From NCBI GenBank assembly GCA_009829735.1, contig CM020620.1, positions 13,017,420 to 13,081,419 on the forward strand: a DNA stretch of 64,000 bases, in the 5' to 3' direction. This DNA comes from Pyropia yezoensis (Eukaryota > Rhodophyta > Bangiophyceae > Bangiales > Bangiaceae). Below the pieces are notes generated by a model, which saw only the letters and a program-made list of their open reading frames with translations, was not told where the DNA came from and did no database searches. This document shows positions 30,201 to 39,699 of this stretch, piece after piece. How positions within the stretch are numbered: the first letter of the stretch is position 1; every line of letters begins with the position of its first letter. The translations under genes and the position numbers were made by a program.

Positions 30201-30529
30201 TGCGGCTCCCGATGGCTGGCTCGCCACCAGAGGGTAGCGCAGCCGCCGCCGCGTCGGCGGCCGTCGTGTCGGCACTCTCCGAAGCGCGGCTCTTCCTTGT
30301 GGCCCGCCGCACGGTGGGGAGCGCGCAGGTCATGTACTTCGCGTCACGGCTGCCGCCAGCCGTGACGGTGCTGGCCGAGGTATCCGTGCCCCCCGTTGGA
30401 GGGGGGGGCGCCGGGGGGGTTCCCGCCAAGCTGGCCATTCGTGTGGCTGGGGCGTCGAGTCCGCAGGTGTGCACGCTTCTGTCCCAGGCCGTGGCCTCGG
30501 GTGTCCAGCAGTTGTTGACCAAGGGCTGA
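27242..30529 (+). CDS. beta-adaptin, large subunit of AP-1/AP-2 clathrin adaptor (1095 aa)
   Basis: The large beta chain of the heterotetrameric adaptor binds dileucine sorting signals and clathrin at the trans-Golgi or plasma membrane. The ATG at 27242 (MSSSGRGHENGG) is chosen over the earlier ATG in frame at 27032 because the intervening 70 codons look unlike any adaptin. The trunk starts with GELGDLKEGLHS, then LVYLYLVHYASAKPEL, NPLLRALALRTMASMRVDRM and AYVRKTAALCVAKMY, the beta-adaptin hallmark, and continues as helical repeats to about residue 610. A hinge of about 250 residues rich in Gly, Ala and Ser holds TLLDELLG, a candidate clathrin box. The ear domain follows (ATLWLAIANHSAGPVDGFAVQ; GVLYFADRLARR). 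The whole gene is one exon. AP-1 versus AP-2 cannot be assigned; a shared AP1/2 beta chain is possible. Confidence 0.95.
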   Translation: MSSSGRGHENGGSSSSGGGTSRKGELGDLKEGLHSSSNRTRRDALRRVVACMTVGKDMSSLFADVLQCTQTPSVELKKLVYLYLVHYASAKPELTILIVNTLLRDAAEENPLLRALALRTMASMRVDRMAEYLVEPLHRALSTPDAYVRKTAALCVAKMYGTNPALTVEEGFLDNLTELLSDSNATVVVNAIAALAEISDSRPGTLSLTPASVRTYMSALGECTEWGQVTVMDALADYTPADAEEADDLVEHVLPRLQHANAAVVLAAVRLLLQLLTVVSSVPGGNAARHTFVYRKMASPLLTLLSAKPEMQYVALRNMSILVRARPAVLAGNVRAFFCKYNDPLYVKVEKLELMVCLTAPEDAVAVLAELREYANEVDVSFVSRAINAMGQVALGAAESTTTDRGVDALINLLTRPLPHVVQPAVLALRDVFRRHPGRYGRHVAAIATDSVADVLDDADAKAALAWILGEYADVADGALTRLRACADALVDESPAVQLCVLSASVKCLLRRPSDRVAQTLASDVVRFCMSQSESVDVRDRGFLYARLLQAVSGSGADADGSGAGSAGANRERVRRVVLANKPASSGAADELPAELVEELLGHLSTLAAIYHWPVHAIQGVRAGTAVKARTSAGDGVSDLLFGGGGVAELSQTRSDGPDATADGLGGAASSSKAVATWGPPGADDFFGLAGPSSQAVVPVAPSSSSGPVASSSALTLLDELLGTDGGGGASGGVSGGGGGVAGGSDLLQLTDASHAQAPAPTGAPAPASSAAAHQRRPPFAGKVAAASAIGGKPLGDPFGVSPPPPPEQSTDALDSSLPADVRQVVLINGAQGRGLVVHGGFSAAAANGAAVAATLWLAIANHSAGPVDGFAVQVNSNLFGLSPAAGALAGQPALPAGGTVTLQVPMHATGTATVGSGIGTPAGAAKALTVQVALKVRPVGVLYFADRLARRVASLFPDGSALPKRAFLAAWSSVRDDAEIAVPVVVRLPMAGSPPEGSAAAAASAAVVSALSEARLFLVARRTVGSAQVMYFASRLPPAVTVLAEVSVPPVGGGGAGGVPAKLAIRVAGASSPQVCTLLSQAVASGVQQLLTKG

Positions 30530-31034
30530 GCGCGTAACCCGCCGCAACAACGAAAGAGGCGAGTGACAGCAGGGGCAGCAACCGTGGCCAAGTTCGCACA
30601 GGTCCCGCGACGGACACAGGGGGTAGAGCGGGACGGGCCGCCACGTGTTTGAATTTCATGTTTTGTTTTGAATACGACACGTGGATAGCATCTTGTCAAC
30701 ATTATGGCCAAGTGGCCAAGTTTTGATTGGTCAACAACTTTGACTCCGACTTCCGGCGGCGTGTCACGCTGGACGCTGACGTTCGCCGGCGGTCGCCGAG
30801 CGCCTTGCCATTGGGGGGACAAACGCGTGGTCCTTGTCCCCTTCTGGTGGCGCCGGACTGCTGTGGTCTTCTCACCGCTCGTCCCTCGTTTCTGCCTGCC
30901 GTCTTCCACCTCGTCCGCGCTCTATTCTTTTCCATCCTAGACACCGTATGTCCTCCGCCGCTCCCCTTCCTTCTTACCCCTCCTCTCCCCCTCACCCCCC
31001 CGCCTGCCCCCTCCTGCCCCCTCTCTGTTGAGCG
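30530..31034 (+). promoter_or_regulatory. intergenic region with putative TIM23 promoter
   Basis: This is the 505 bp between the beta-adaptin stop and the TIM23 start on the same strand. It has two CACGTG cores (near 30642 and 30678) flanking an AT-rich stretch, and ATTGG (reverse CCAAT) at about 30724 and 30810. A long pyrimidine-rich run (30940-31030) lies just before the ATG. These are sequence resemblances only; the transcription start and poly(A) sites are not known. Confidence 0.3.
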
Positions 31035-31910
31035 ATGTCGTTCCTTTTTGGCAGCGGCGGTAGCCGCGACGGTGACGACGGCGCCGCCCCCCCCCCGCCC
31101 CCCACCGACGACCTCTCCTCCTTTTCTCCCGACGCGCCCGAGGCGGACTCCCCCTTCTCCCTGGGCGGCTCTGCCTTTGCCGGCGACGCCGACGACCTGG
31201 ACGGCGGCGGCGGCACGGTTGACGCGTACAGCTCGGCGGGGCTGTCCTCATTGGGCGGCGCCGCTGATGGGGGCCTCTTTGGCGCCCCCTCCACCGGCGG
31301 GTCCCTGTCGGGCGGCGGGGGTGGCCTGGGGGGGGGCTCTTCCGGCGCCACGTCGGCAGCTGGGGAGGACTCCCCGCTACCACCCATCCGGCTCGACGTG
31401 GGCGCCCTGGACCTGTCGCCGTCCTTCCCCCTCGACGGCGGGGACGTGGACTACCTCTTCCTCGACGCCCCCGGCGGCGGGGGCGTGCGGAAAAAGTCGT
31501 GGTCGGAGCAGCTCACCTACATGGCCGGCTTGGCCTACCTCACCGGCGGCGCTGCGGGGGTGGCCGCCGGCGCCCGGGCGGGGCTGGTCGCGTCGGCGGG
31601 CAAGCCCCGCAAGCTCCGCATCAACGCGGTGCTCAACGCGGCGGGCCGCCGTGGCGCGCTGGCCGCCAACAGCGCGGCGGTGCTGGCGGTGCTGTTTAGT
31701 GCGGCCGAGACGGCAGCGTACGGGGCGGCAGAGGAGGACGGGGCGGCCAACTATGCGGCCGCGGGGGCGGTGGCGGGGGGGGTGTTTAAAAGCACCCGCG
31801 GCGTTCGCGTGGCGGGCGCGTGGGCCCTGGGGGGGGCCGCCCTGGGCCTGGCGGGCGTCTACGCGTCCCGCCAGGGCGTGTACGGGCGGGGCATGCGGGG
31901 GGCACTCTGA
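31035..31910 (+). CDS. TIM23: TIM23-type inner-membrane import channel (291 aa)
   Basis: Tim17/Tim22/Tim23-family protein, the channel subunit that moves presequence proteins into the mitochondrial matrix. The ATG is at 31035 (MSFLFGSGG). Residues 1-120 are a Gly/Ser/Pro/Asp-rich intermembrane-space-type region. Residues about 138-150 have DYLFLDAPGG, like the YLfLe segment before the first helix of Tim23. Then RKKSWSEQLTYMAGLAYLTG leads into four short Gly/Ala-rich membrane segments with GxxxG spacing, and KLRINAVLNAAGRRG matches the matrix loop typical of Tim23. The length is normal for the family apart from the long glycine-rich N-terminus. It has no intron and lies downstream of beta-adaptin on the same strand. 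Confidence 0.88.
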   Translation: MSFLFGSGGSRDGDDGAAPPPPPTDDLSSFSPDAPEADSPFSLGGSAFAGDADDLDGGGGTVDAYSSAGLSSLGGAADGGLFGAPSTGGSLSGGGGGLGGGSSGATSAAGEDSPLPPIRLDVGALDLSPSFPLDGGDVDYLFLDAPGGGGVRKKSWSEQLTYMAGLAYLTGGAAGVAAGARAGLVASAGKPRKLRINAVLNAAGRRGALAANSAAVLAVLFSAAETAAYGAAEEDGAANYAAAGAVAGGVFKSTRGVRVAGAWALGGAALGLAGVYASRQGVYGRGMRGAL

Positions 31911-33570
31911 GCGGCGTCGTGGCGGAGTGTGGTTTGGAGGGGAGGCCTGCGGTGGCCGGCGTTTTGGGGGGGGAGGCCGGAGGGGGGGCGGGTACTGTAG
32001 AGCTGCGTGTGTCCCTGTGCACCCCTCCCCGCCCTTACCCTCATCCCCCTCCCCCCGTCCAAGCGCGCTTCTTCTATTAGTTGCTCTCCTTTTTGTGGTG
32101 CCCCGCAAGGCCCCATCCACTGTTGTCATTTTTTTTCTCCATTCACGCTACGCCTTACGGGTGCCACACCCCTTGGCTCTGTGCCTGCCGCCCACCGGCA
32201 GTCGGTGCGCCCGTGCCGCCCCCCACCTCCATCTTTCCTCCCCGTCATCCCCCACGGCCACCGTGACGGTCACTGGCGGCGTTCTCGCTTCCAGCGGATT
32301 TGATCCGGTGGACCTTTTTTCGATTTGGCTGTGGCGGAAACCTACGCCCTCCCCAGCCCCCGCCCACGACGCGCGGCGGCTTGAAGAGGCCTCGCCTGGC
32401 AGTCTGGTCGGCACGCGCTGCTGCGGGCAAGTAGAACCACGCCCGTGGTCGCGCTCCCTGTCGCTGCCGCCCCTCCTGCGTCTTGTTCGCGGGGGCGGCC
32501 CCGAGCCGGCCGGGCGGAGACGCTGTGCCCCAACGGGGCCGGCCGCCGCGGTTAATCCCTGGGTGGAACGCCTCCCACGCGCACCCCGGTTCATGCCCGC
32601 GCCACACGCTCTCGCCCCCGCCCCCGTCCCCGGCCTCGACGCTGCCTGCGCCACGTCGGGTGGGTGGTGTGCCCGTCGAGTCGTCTCCCCCTGCGCCCCT
32701 CTCCTTTCATCTTCTTTTTTGCTCCCCGCTCCCCCGCCCTCCCCTTCTCTCCCCGCCCTCTGTCGGCACAGTCACCCGCTTCTCGCACCCCGATGAGTCT
32801 TGACGAGGCGCGCGAGGGATGTCGCTCGTTCTGGGGGGGGTGGGGTGGCTCGTCCGTGTTGTTTCCTTGTATTTGTTCTTGCGTGGTTTCTTTGCCCCCC
32901 TCCCCTTGCCCTCCCCATCCGGCCGCCGGCCCGTTGGTGTACCTGTCATGGAGTGTTCGTCCTCCGATAAAAACGTTGCGTCTGCGCCCTGTTTGTGTTT
33001 GTGTCGACGCTGCCTTTGCCCCTGCTCTCTTTCACCCGTGCGGCAGGTCGTGAGCGTGCCACCTACGGCATGACGCTACCAACAGCTGTCTTGCATGGCG
33101 GCCGCACCCGCCGGCGCCGCCCTTGTGATTGCGGAGGGCCAGGCGGGTACCCCCGTGGGAAGCAAGCGCGCAGCGCGCGCACCAGAGGCGCCCTGGCCGG
33201 TTGAGCGCGCGCCGCGATGCCTCCCACGTGCCCCCCTCCCATTGTTCCTTGTCCCTCTGGCCTCTGTTGGCTCCCTCCCCTGCACTTGCGATCCCACTTC
33301 GGTGGTCGTGTACTGCTTTGGGTTCCCTCCCGTCTGACCCTTTTTTTGATGTCTACCGCCGACGGTTGGTGCACTGCACGGCCCTGTTGCCCACAATTCT
33401 CCCCCAACGGCGCCTACGTGTCAAACGACGCCCTCACACACAAAACCTCCCCGTGCTGCGTCCGTCCCGCCCACTGGCCGGCGGGCCCTCTGCGCTGTCG
33501 GGGGACGAGGCCCCGGCCGGCTCGTCTACCCCCCTCTCTTGCCCTGTCAACACCCTGATTCTTGAGGTTA
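31911..33570. other. GC-rich non-coding stretch, no gene recognised
   Basis: Pyrimidine-rich plus strand with many C and CT runs. Several overlapping frames are open on both strands, but their translations are Pro/Arg/Ala/Ser low complexity without motifs. The first few hundred bases are presumably the TIM23 3' UTR. Confidence 0.5.
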
Positions 33571-34263
33571 TCAGTTACTTTCTCGTCGAGCACCCCATGC
33601 ACCGTCCTGTCCTTCCCCCCTGCCCACCCCGCACCCCGCCCCGTTCGCCTGCTCATTCCCACGCACCGCCCCGACGGCGCCACCACTCCCGCCTCCGCCA
33701 CCCCCCCCCCCCGCCAGCCGCTCACTCTCCATCAACAGCAGATGCGCAGCAGCAGCGCCGCCGCTGTCACCCCCATACCACGGCACATCTTCGCCGTCAC
33801 CGCCCCCGCCGCCGCCGCCTCTGCCGCCGCCTCTGCCGCCGCCCCTGCCGCCGCCGCCTCTGCCGCCGCCCCTACCACCGACGCTGCCGCCGCCGCCGCC
33901 ACCGCCGCCGCGGCTGCCGCCGCCGCCGACGCCGCCACCACCCGCAGAGGTGCTCAACGCGAGCAGCGCACTCAGGCAAACCACCTCCTCTGCCGGTGCT
34001 GCCGCCACCGGTGGCGGCGGCGGCCGCCGTCCCAACCCCGTCGCCGAGCCCCCCCCCGTCGGCGCTCCCGCCGCGGCGCCCCCCGTGGCCGCTGTGGCCG
34101 CCGTGGCCGCCGGCGACGCCGCGCTGGCGGGTGCCGCCGCGCCCGCGACGGCGGCCGCCCACGCAATGACCGCCAGCGCCGACGCCGGGTCTGCGTCGGC
34201 CGCCGCAGCCTCCCACGGGGGCAGGGGCGGCGGCGGCGGGCGGCCGCGGGCGCCCCCGCCACC

Positions 34264-34307
<44 letters not shown>

Positions 34308-34938
34308 GGAGCAGCCGCCGCCAGGCAGTGGCCAGCCGCGGGCCGCGCCGCACCGCCAGGGGAGCGGCGGGGGGGAGGGGGGAGGGGGGGTACTGACCTG
34401 CACCGGGGGGGGGGGGGTGCCGCCCGGCGGGGAGCGCGACCGTCCCCCCCCCGCCGACGTCGCCGCCACTGGCGTTGGCGACAGCAGAGAGGGGTGGGGT
34501 GAGGCAGAGGGGGCTCGGGGGGGCGGGGGGGGGGCGGCCGCCGCCCGGCTCGCGCCCACCGTGGCTGCTGTTGCCGGCGGCGGCCGCCTCCACCAGCCGG
34601 GGTGGTGTCCCCGCTGGGCGGCCGTCGCCGCTGCCACTGCCGCCGCCGCCGCTGTGGTCCCCCGAGGAGGTGTACGCGGCCAGCCGGCGGTGGCGCGCGT
34701 CCCGGGCGGCCACCGCGGCGGCCACCTGCCGTGCAGATGGTGCCGGGCAGACGGGGCGGGCGGCCCTGCCGCCACCGCCGCCGCCGCCGCCGTCGCCGCC
34801 GCCAACGCCATCGCGCTCGCCGTCCCCACCCCGCGGCGCCGCCCGCGGGAGCAGCAGCCGACGGCGGCGGGGCAACACTCTTGGCCGCCCCTGCCCGACG
34901 CAGCCGCCCCAGCCGCCCCCCCCGCGGCCGACGCCGCT

Positions 34939-34988
<50 letters not shown>

Positions 34989-36066
34989 GCGCTGCCGCTG
35001 CCGCCGCCGCCGATGGGGGCACCCTCGTTGCCGCCGTCACCCACACGCTAAAGCTGTCTGCGTAAAAGGTGTCTGCGAGCGGTGGGGGCGGCGGGGGCGG
35101 CGGGGGGGCGGGCGTTGGCGCCTCCATGGTGGGGAGGTAGCTCACCCGGCCGGCCGGCAGCAGCTGCCGGCTGTCGGCATAGACGCGGTAGCGGCACCGG
35201 GGGGCCCCGTCGACCGCTGGTGGGGAGGGCAGACCGGGGGGGGGGGTCTGCGTCGCCTTAGGCGCCGCCGCCGCCACCCCGGGTAGTCCCCCGCTGGGGA
35301 CCGACGCCGGCCGTTGGGCGCTGGCGGCCTCCGCGGGCAGCGGGAGCGCGGCGTCGTCCACCGACGAACACGACGACGTGGACGACGCGGTGCGGGTGGG
35401 CGGCGTGCACGCCCCCGAGCTGGGGGGGGAGCCCCCGCCCCGCCCACCACAGGCGGCGCCATCACCCCCCTCCGCACCTCCACGGCCAGCCCCACCGCCG
35501 CCGCCGCTGTCGTGACCCCTGCCGTCGCCACCCCCCCCCGCCCACGGGGTGTCGGTGTCGTTCCCCGTGGGGGGCTTGCCGGCGGCCGCCCCCGCTGCCG
35601 ACGCGGAGGGTGCCACCAGCAGCCGCCGCTTGACATCATCCGCGGCGAGCGTGCGGATGTGGCGGCCGAGAAAGACCTTGCCCCGCCGCAACGGCACGCG
35701 GCCGGTCGCAACGCCGCCGCCACCGCCGCCACCGCCGCCACCGCCACCGCCGCCGCCGCCGCCACGGCCGCGGCCACGGCCGCGGCCGCCGCTGCTGCTG
35801 CCGCCTCCGCCGCCGCCTCCGCCGCCGCCGCCGCCGTTGCTGCCGCCGTGCCCGTGGCCACCGTCAGTGGCACCCGCCGCTGCCTCGCGGGGCGGCGCGG
35901 TGGACGCAAGGAGCGTCGTCGTGGCGCCCTCTGCAGAGGGGCCCTGCCCCGCCCCCACCCGCTCCCCACTACTACGGCCGCCGCCGCCGCCGCCGCCGCC
36001 GCCAGCACCACCACCCCCAGCAGGACCGCCACCACCAGCACCGCCCGCCGACGAGATGGTGGACAT
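33571..36066 (-). CDS. hypothetical low-complexity protein (about 831 aa)
   Basis: The frame is open on the minus strand from far upstream; ATG 36066 (MSTISSAGG) is the first start that precedes non-repetitive sequence. Long Gly, Ala, Pro and Ser homopolymer tracts separate short islands of normal composition: RRGKVFLGRHIRTLAADDVK, RYRVYADSRQLLPAGRV, ADTFYADSFSVWV, SARQVAAAVAARDARHRRLA, EEVVCLSALLALS and EDVPWYGGDSGG. Islands of ordinary sequence in one continuous frame argue for a real gene with expanded GCC/GGC repeats. In DNA this GC-rich long frames also arise by chance, so confidence is limited. No known domain is recognised. Confidence 0.4.
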
Positions 36067-36220
36067 GGTGAGGGCGTCGGTCGACCCGCCGTCTGACGCT
36101 GCCGCCGCGGGTGACCAGCCGGCCTTGCGCGGCAGCCACTGGCCCAGCGACGGCGGCGTCGGCGGCGAGGCGGGGGGCGACGGCGGCGCCCCGCCGTGCG
36201 GGGGGGCGGTGGAGGGGGCG

Positions 36221-36271
<51 letters not shown>

Positions 36272-36359
36272 CCCCCCCCCCACCGCCCCCCGGCGGGCGG
36301 CGCCCCGGCCGCCGCCGCGTCGGCGCCCGCCGCGGCGTCGGTGGCAGACCCCCACCGCC

Positions 36360-36480
36360 ACCGCCACCTCCCGCCCCCGCCCCCGCCGCCGCCGCCACCG
36401 CCACCGCCACCGCCACCGCCACCGTCACCGCCACCGTCACCGCCACCGCCACCGCCACCGTCACCGTCACCGGCACCAGT
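36360..36480. repeat. CCGCCA/CCGTCA hexanucleotide array
   Basis: About twenty hexamer units of CCGCCA, some with CCGTCA, form a regular array. On the minus strand this reads (TGGCGG)n and (TGACGG)n. Confidence 0.85.
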
Positions 36481-36782
36481 CACACCCCCGTCGGCGGGGG
36501 GGGCGGCGTCTTGACGGCCGCCGCGGCCGCCGCCACTGTCGACCGGCGGCGGCGGGGCCCGCGAGCGGCCATGGATACCATGGCCGTCAGAGAGAGGGGT
36601 GGGAGGGGTGGGGGGGGGGGAGTGGCAACGTTGAGTCGCCACCGGGGGGGTGGGCGGGGGGGGGGGCGAGGGTGGGGGATGTGGGGGGTGGTGGGGGGGG
36701 GGGGGGGTGGGAGGGAACCGAGAAAAAAAAACGGGGCGTGTGGGATGCAACCGTCGCCGTGGGGGACGGCTAGTGGCGTCCC

Positions 36783-36945
36783 GCCGGCGGCGACGCCCCT
36801 CCCCTCCCCTCCCCTGCCCGCCCCTCCCCTCCTCGGCCCTCCCCTCCTCGGCCCTCCCCTCCCCTTCCCGCCCCTCCCCTCCTCGGCCCTCCCCTCCCCT
36901 CCCCTCCCCTCCCCTCCTCGGCCCTCCCCCCCCTCCCCCGGTCCT
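36783..36945. repeat. polypyrimidine minisatellite
   Basis: Units of CCCCTCCCCT alternate with CCTCGGCCCTCC over about 160 bp, an almost pure pyrimidine plus strand and purine minus strand, a composition that can form triplex DNA. Confidence 0.8.
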
Positions 36946-37531
36946 CCCCGCTGCGCCACGCGGGGGACGCTGCGCTCCACGGGGCGCGTTGGCTCGTGGC
37001 GGCTCGCCACGCCGTCGCGCGGGAGGGGGGTGGCGAGCGCGAGGGCGGAGGGGGGGGGGGGGGGGGGGAGGAGGGCCGTCCCTGGTCCGCGCCGTCGCCT
37101 GCTGTGGTTGGACTTTAGGGGGGGGCCGCTGGGGGGGGGGGAGGGGGGGGCGGGGGGCCCTTGCGCCCCGCTGCACGGGCGGGGGGCACGGGCCCGTGGG
37201 TGGGTGTTCCGTGTCCCCAGCGGCAAGGCTGCGGGCCGGGCGGGGCGGGCGGGCAGGGGGGGGGGGGAAGGGAGGGGTGGAGCGCTGGGTAGCGCCGCCC
37301 CCGTCGCCACCACCCCCACCCCCACCCCCACCAGCCCCCCCCCCCCCACCACCCCCACCACCCCCACGACCACCACCACCCCCCCCCCCCCCCTCCTGCC
37401 GGGGGCGCGGGCGGCTGCGGATGGGATGGGGGGGGGGGGGGGGGCACCGCCGCCACCGGCGCCCTGTGGTCGGCAGCAGCCGCCGCTGCGGCGGCGCGGC
37501 GACGGCAGCCACGCCGCGCCCACCCATCCAC

Positions 37532-37562
<31 letters not shown>

Positions 37563-37587
37563 GCCGTGCCGGCCGTGCCCGCGGCGG

Positions 37588-37618
<31 letters not shown>

Positions 37619-38240
37619 CGCACCGCACCGCACCCCCCCCCCCGCGCCGTGCGCCCGCGGTGGGGTGGTGTGGAGGGGCGCCAGTGGGGTGGTGGTGGTT
37701 GGTGGGTGGGTGCGTGTGGGGGGGGTGGGGGGGTGGGGTCTGGGGACGGCGGATCTGCGGCGGGGCGCTGCAACGCCGGCAGCGTGTCGTGTGGCGGTGG
37801 TGGGGGGGGGGGGGAAGGACGCGGTGGGGGGGGGGGGAGGGGGGGGGGGGGGGTGGAGAGGGGAATGGGGGGAGGGCGGGCGGATGCCCCAGAGGTAGAG
37901 TAGTAGTACAGTACAGTCCCTCCACGCGTCCCGCCAGTGCGGCAGCAGCGGCTGTTGGGGCCCCCTCCCGCCTGTTGGCCGCGGCGGGGGGGGGGGGGGA
38001 GGTGGGATTGAGGGGGGGGTGGGGGGGGGGGGGGGGGGGCAGGGGGCAGGCGCGACAGCGCCCCAGCGGGCGGGTGGGGTGGGTGGGGGGGAATGGGGGG
38101 GGGGGGGGGGGGGTGTGCGGGCCACCACGCAGCTGTCGCCCGCTGGCGGGTGGACGTGGCGGTGGGGCGGGGTCGCGGGGGTGGGACGGGTTTTTGGTTT
38201 GCCGGCACAGCCGGCCGGCTGTGCCCTGCAGGGGTGTGGC

Positions 38241-38410
38241 GGGAGGGAGGGAGGGAGGGAGGGAGGGAGGGAGGGAGGGGGGAGGGGGGTGGGGGTGGGG
38301 GTGGGGTTGGGGGTGGGGGTGGGGGTGGGGGTGGTGGTGGTGGGAGACTCCGCCACCGCCACCGCCACCGCCACCACCCCCACCGCCACCGCCACCCCCA
38401 CCGCCACCCC
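38241..38410. repeat. three adjacent microsatellites: GGGA, GGGGGT, CCGCCA
   Basis: (GGGA)n at 38241-38279 is followed by (GGGGGT)n at about 38284-38340 and (CCGCCA)n at about 38350-38410. The strand switches from pure G-rich to C-rich within a few bases near 38345. Confidence 0.9.
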
Positions 38411-38508
38411 GACCGCCGCCGCTGGCAGGGTCACTGCCGAGCCCCCACTGCGCGGCAGAGGCCCCTCGAGGGGAGGGCGCCCCCCTGTACAGTACGTGGC
38501 CTCGCAGA

Positions 38509-38564
<56 letters not shown>
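38509..38564. repeat. GGC trinucleotide microsatellite
   Basis: About eighteen uninterrupted GGC units. Similar GCC/CCG tracts occur at about 34255-34312, 34929-34992 and 36217-36275 inside the hypothetical frame or next to it. Confidence 0.9.
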
Positions 38565-38565
<1 letters not shown>

Positions 38566-39013
38566 AGCGGCGGGCCGGGGGGCGGCCGTCGCTGGGGGGG
38601 GGGTGGGGGGGGGGGGGGGTGGAAAAGGGGGCGGCCGCGGCCGCCGCCCGCCGACGGTGAGGGGGAGGGTGGGGGGGGTGGGGGCGGGCGGCACGGCGCC
38701 CGTGAGAGACGGCCGGCGGGGCGGCAGCGTGGCCAGCAGGCAGGGCCGTGACTTGAGAGAGAGAGAGGGGTGGGGTAGAGGAGAGACGGGCAGGGGGGGG
38801 GGGGGGGGGGGGGGCGGGGACGGTGGTGGCCGACTCGACGGCAGGGCGGCCTCTCAGCCACAGACGCTGGAGCCGGTTTGGCGGTGTGCGTGGGGGGGGG
38901 TGGGTGGGAGGGTGGGGGGGCGGGGGGGAGGGTTGGCACGGGACCCCCGGCGCGTCTGCTATGGACTGTCGGCCGACCCCGTCGCAGGGAGGGTGAAAAA
39001 ACCATTTCGGCTA

Positions 39014-39646
39014 CTAACCCCCCCCCGACACCGTAAGAATCGGGAAGGTAAGATTGGCCTTGCAGACCCACCAGGGGCCGCTTTTACCGCACTCCCATAG
39101 GCAGCTGGAGGAGTTCCTTCTTGGTAATGGTGTAGTTGTAGTTGCTGTGCCTAGTCCAGAGCTAGTAAGGCAGACGTGTAGCGAGGCAGGTTTGTTTGTT
39201 GTATCGACCCGGCATTCGCGTGCTCCTGTCGCCACCACCCCCGGCCATTCCATCATCCTCCCCCCCCTCCTCCACGCGCAGTACAGCTCTCCGCCCCCAT
39301 CCACCCTGCCCTCCCCCCCGCTGGTCCTTCCTACCGCCTGCTGTCCATGTATGAAAGCAGCATCGACAAACTTTGCTGTCGCCACTATCCCCGCTTCCAA
39401 CCACCCAACTCCGCCCCCCCAAACAACCCCCACCACCCGCGAGACACGTCGCGGAGCTTCCTCCCCTCCCTTCTCCACAACCGCAAAAACACGCTCGCAC
39501 CATCCGACGCCCGTCCCGCCACGTACCGTCCACCTCGCACACCCCGCTCCCGCTGCCGTTGCCACAAACAAACACAGCGCCGCCGCCACCGCCAGCCCAC
39601 CCAGCGCCGCCCTCCACCGTCCCCCGCCGTTCCCCCTCCCCCCCAA
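39014..39646 (-). CDS. possible small secreted or membrane protein, unidentified
   Basis: A 210-codon minus-strand frame starts at ATG 39646. Residues 11-33 (WRAALGGLAVAAALCLFVAT) have the n-h-c profile of a signal peptide or membrane anchor, and several Cys follow (CARW, CERVF, CAWRR, CLTS, CLWECGKSG). No family is recognised, and the region is GC-rich enough for chance frames, so this is a weak call. Confidence 0.2.
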   Translation of the reverse strand: MGGRGNGGGRWRAALGGLAVAAALCLFVATAAGAGCARWTVRGGTGVGWCERVFAVVEKGGEEAPRRVSRVVGVVWGGGVGWLEAGIVATAKFVDAAFIHGQQAVGRTSGGEGRVDGGGELYCAWRRGGRMMEWPGVVATGARECRVDTTNKPASLHVCLTSSGLGTATTTTPLPRRNSSSCLWECGKSGPWWVCKANLTFPILTVSGGG

Positions 39647-39699
39647 CTCTACCCCGGCGCGACAGCGGCGGTGGCGGCAGCGGCGCCGGTGATGCCAGC

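Larger units (their letters stand above)
36067..39000. repeat. G/C-run low-complexity block
   Basis: Almost 3 kb are dominated by G runs of 8 to 20 bases on the plus strand (for example 36610-36720, 37045-37070, 37427-37442, 37801-37852, 37987-38040, 38095-38112, 38786-38813), mixed with GGC/CCG trinucleotide, CCGCCA hexanucleotide and CCCCTCCCCTCCTCGG minisatellite arrays. Frames of 400-860 codons on both strands here are not credible genes. The G runs meet the pattern for many overlapping G-quadruplexes. Confidence 0.85.

Noticed and set aside
36196-39071. Reading frames of 400-860 codons on both strands in the G/C-run block
   Set aside because: Their translations are homopolymers of Gly, Pro, Arg, His or Ala without any island of normal composition; runs of G or C have no stop codons in any frame.
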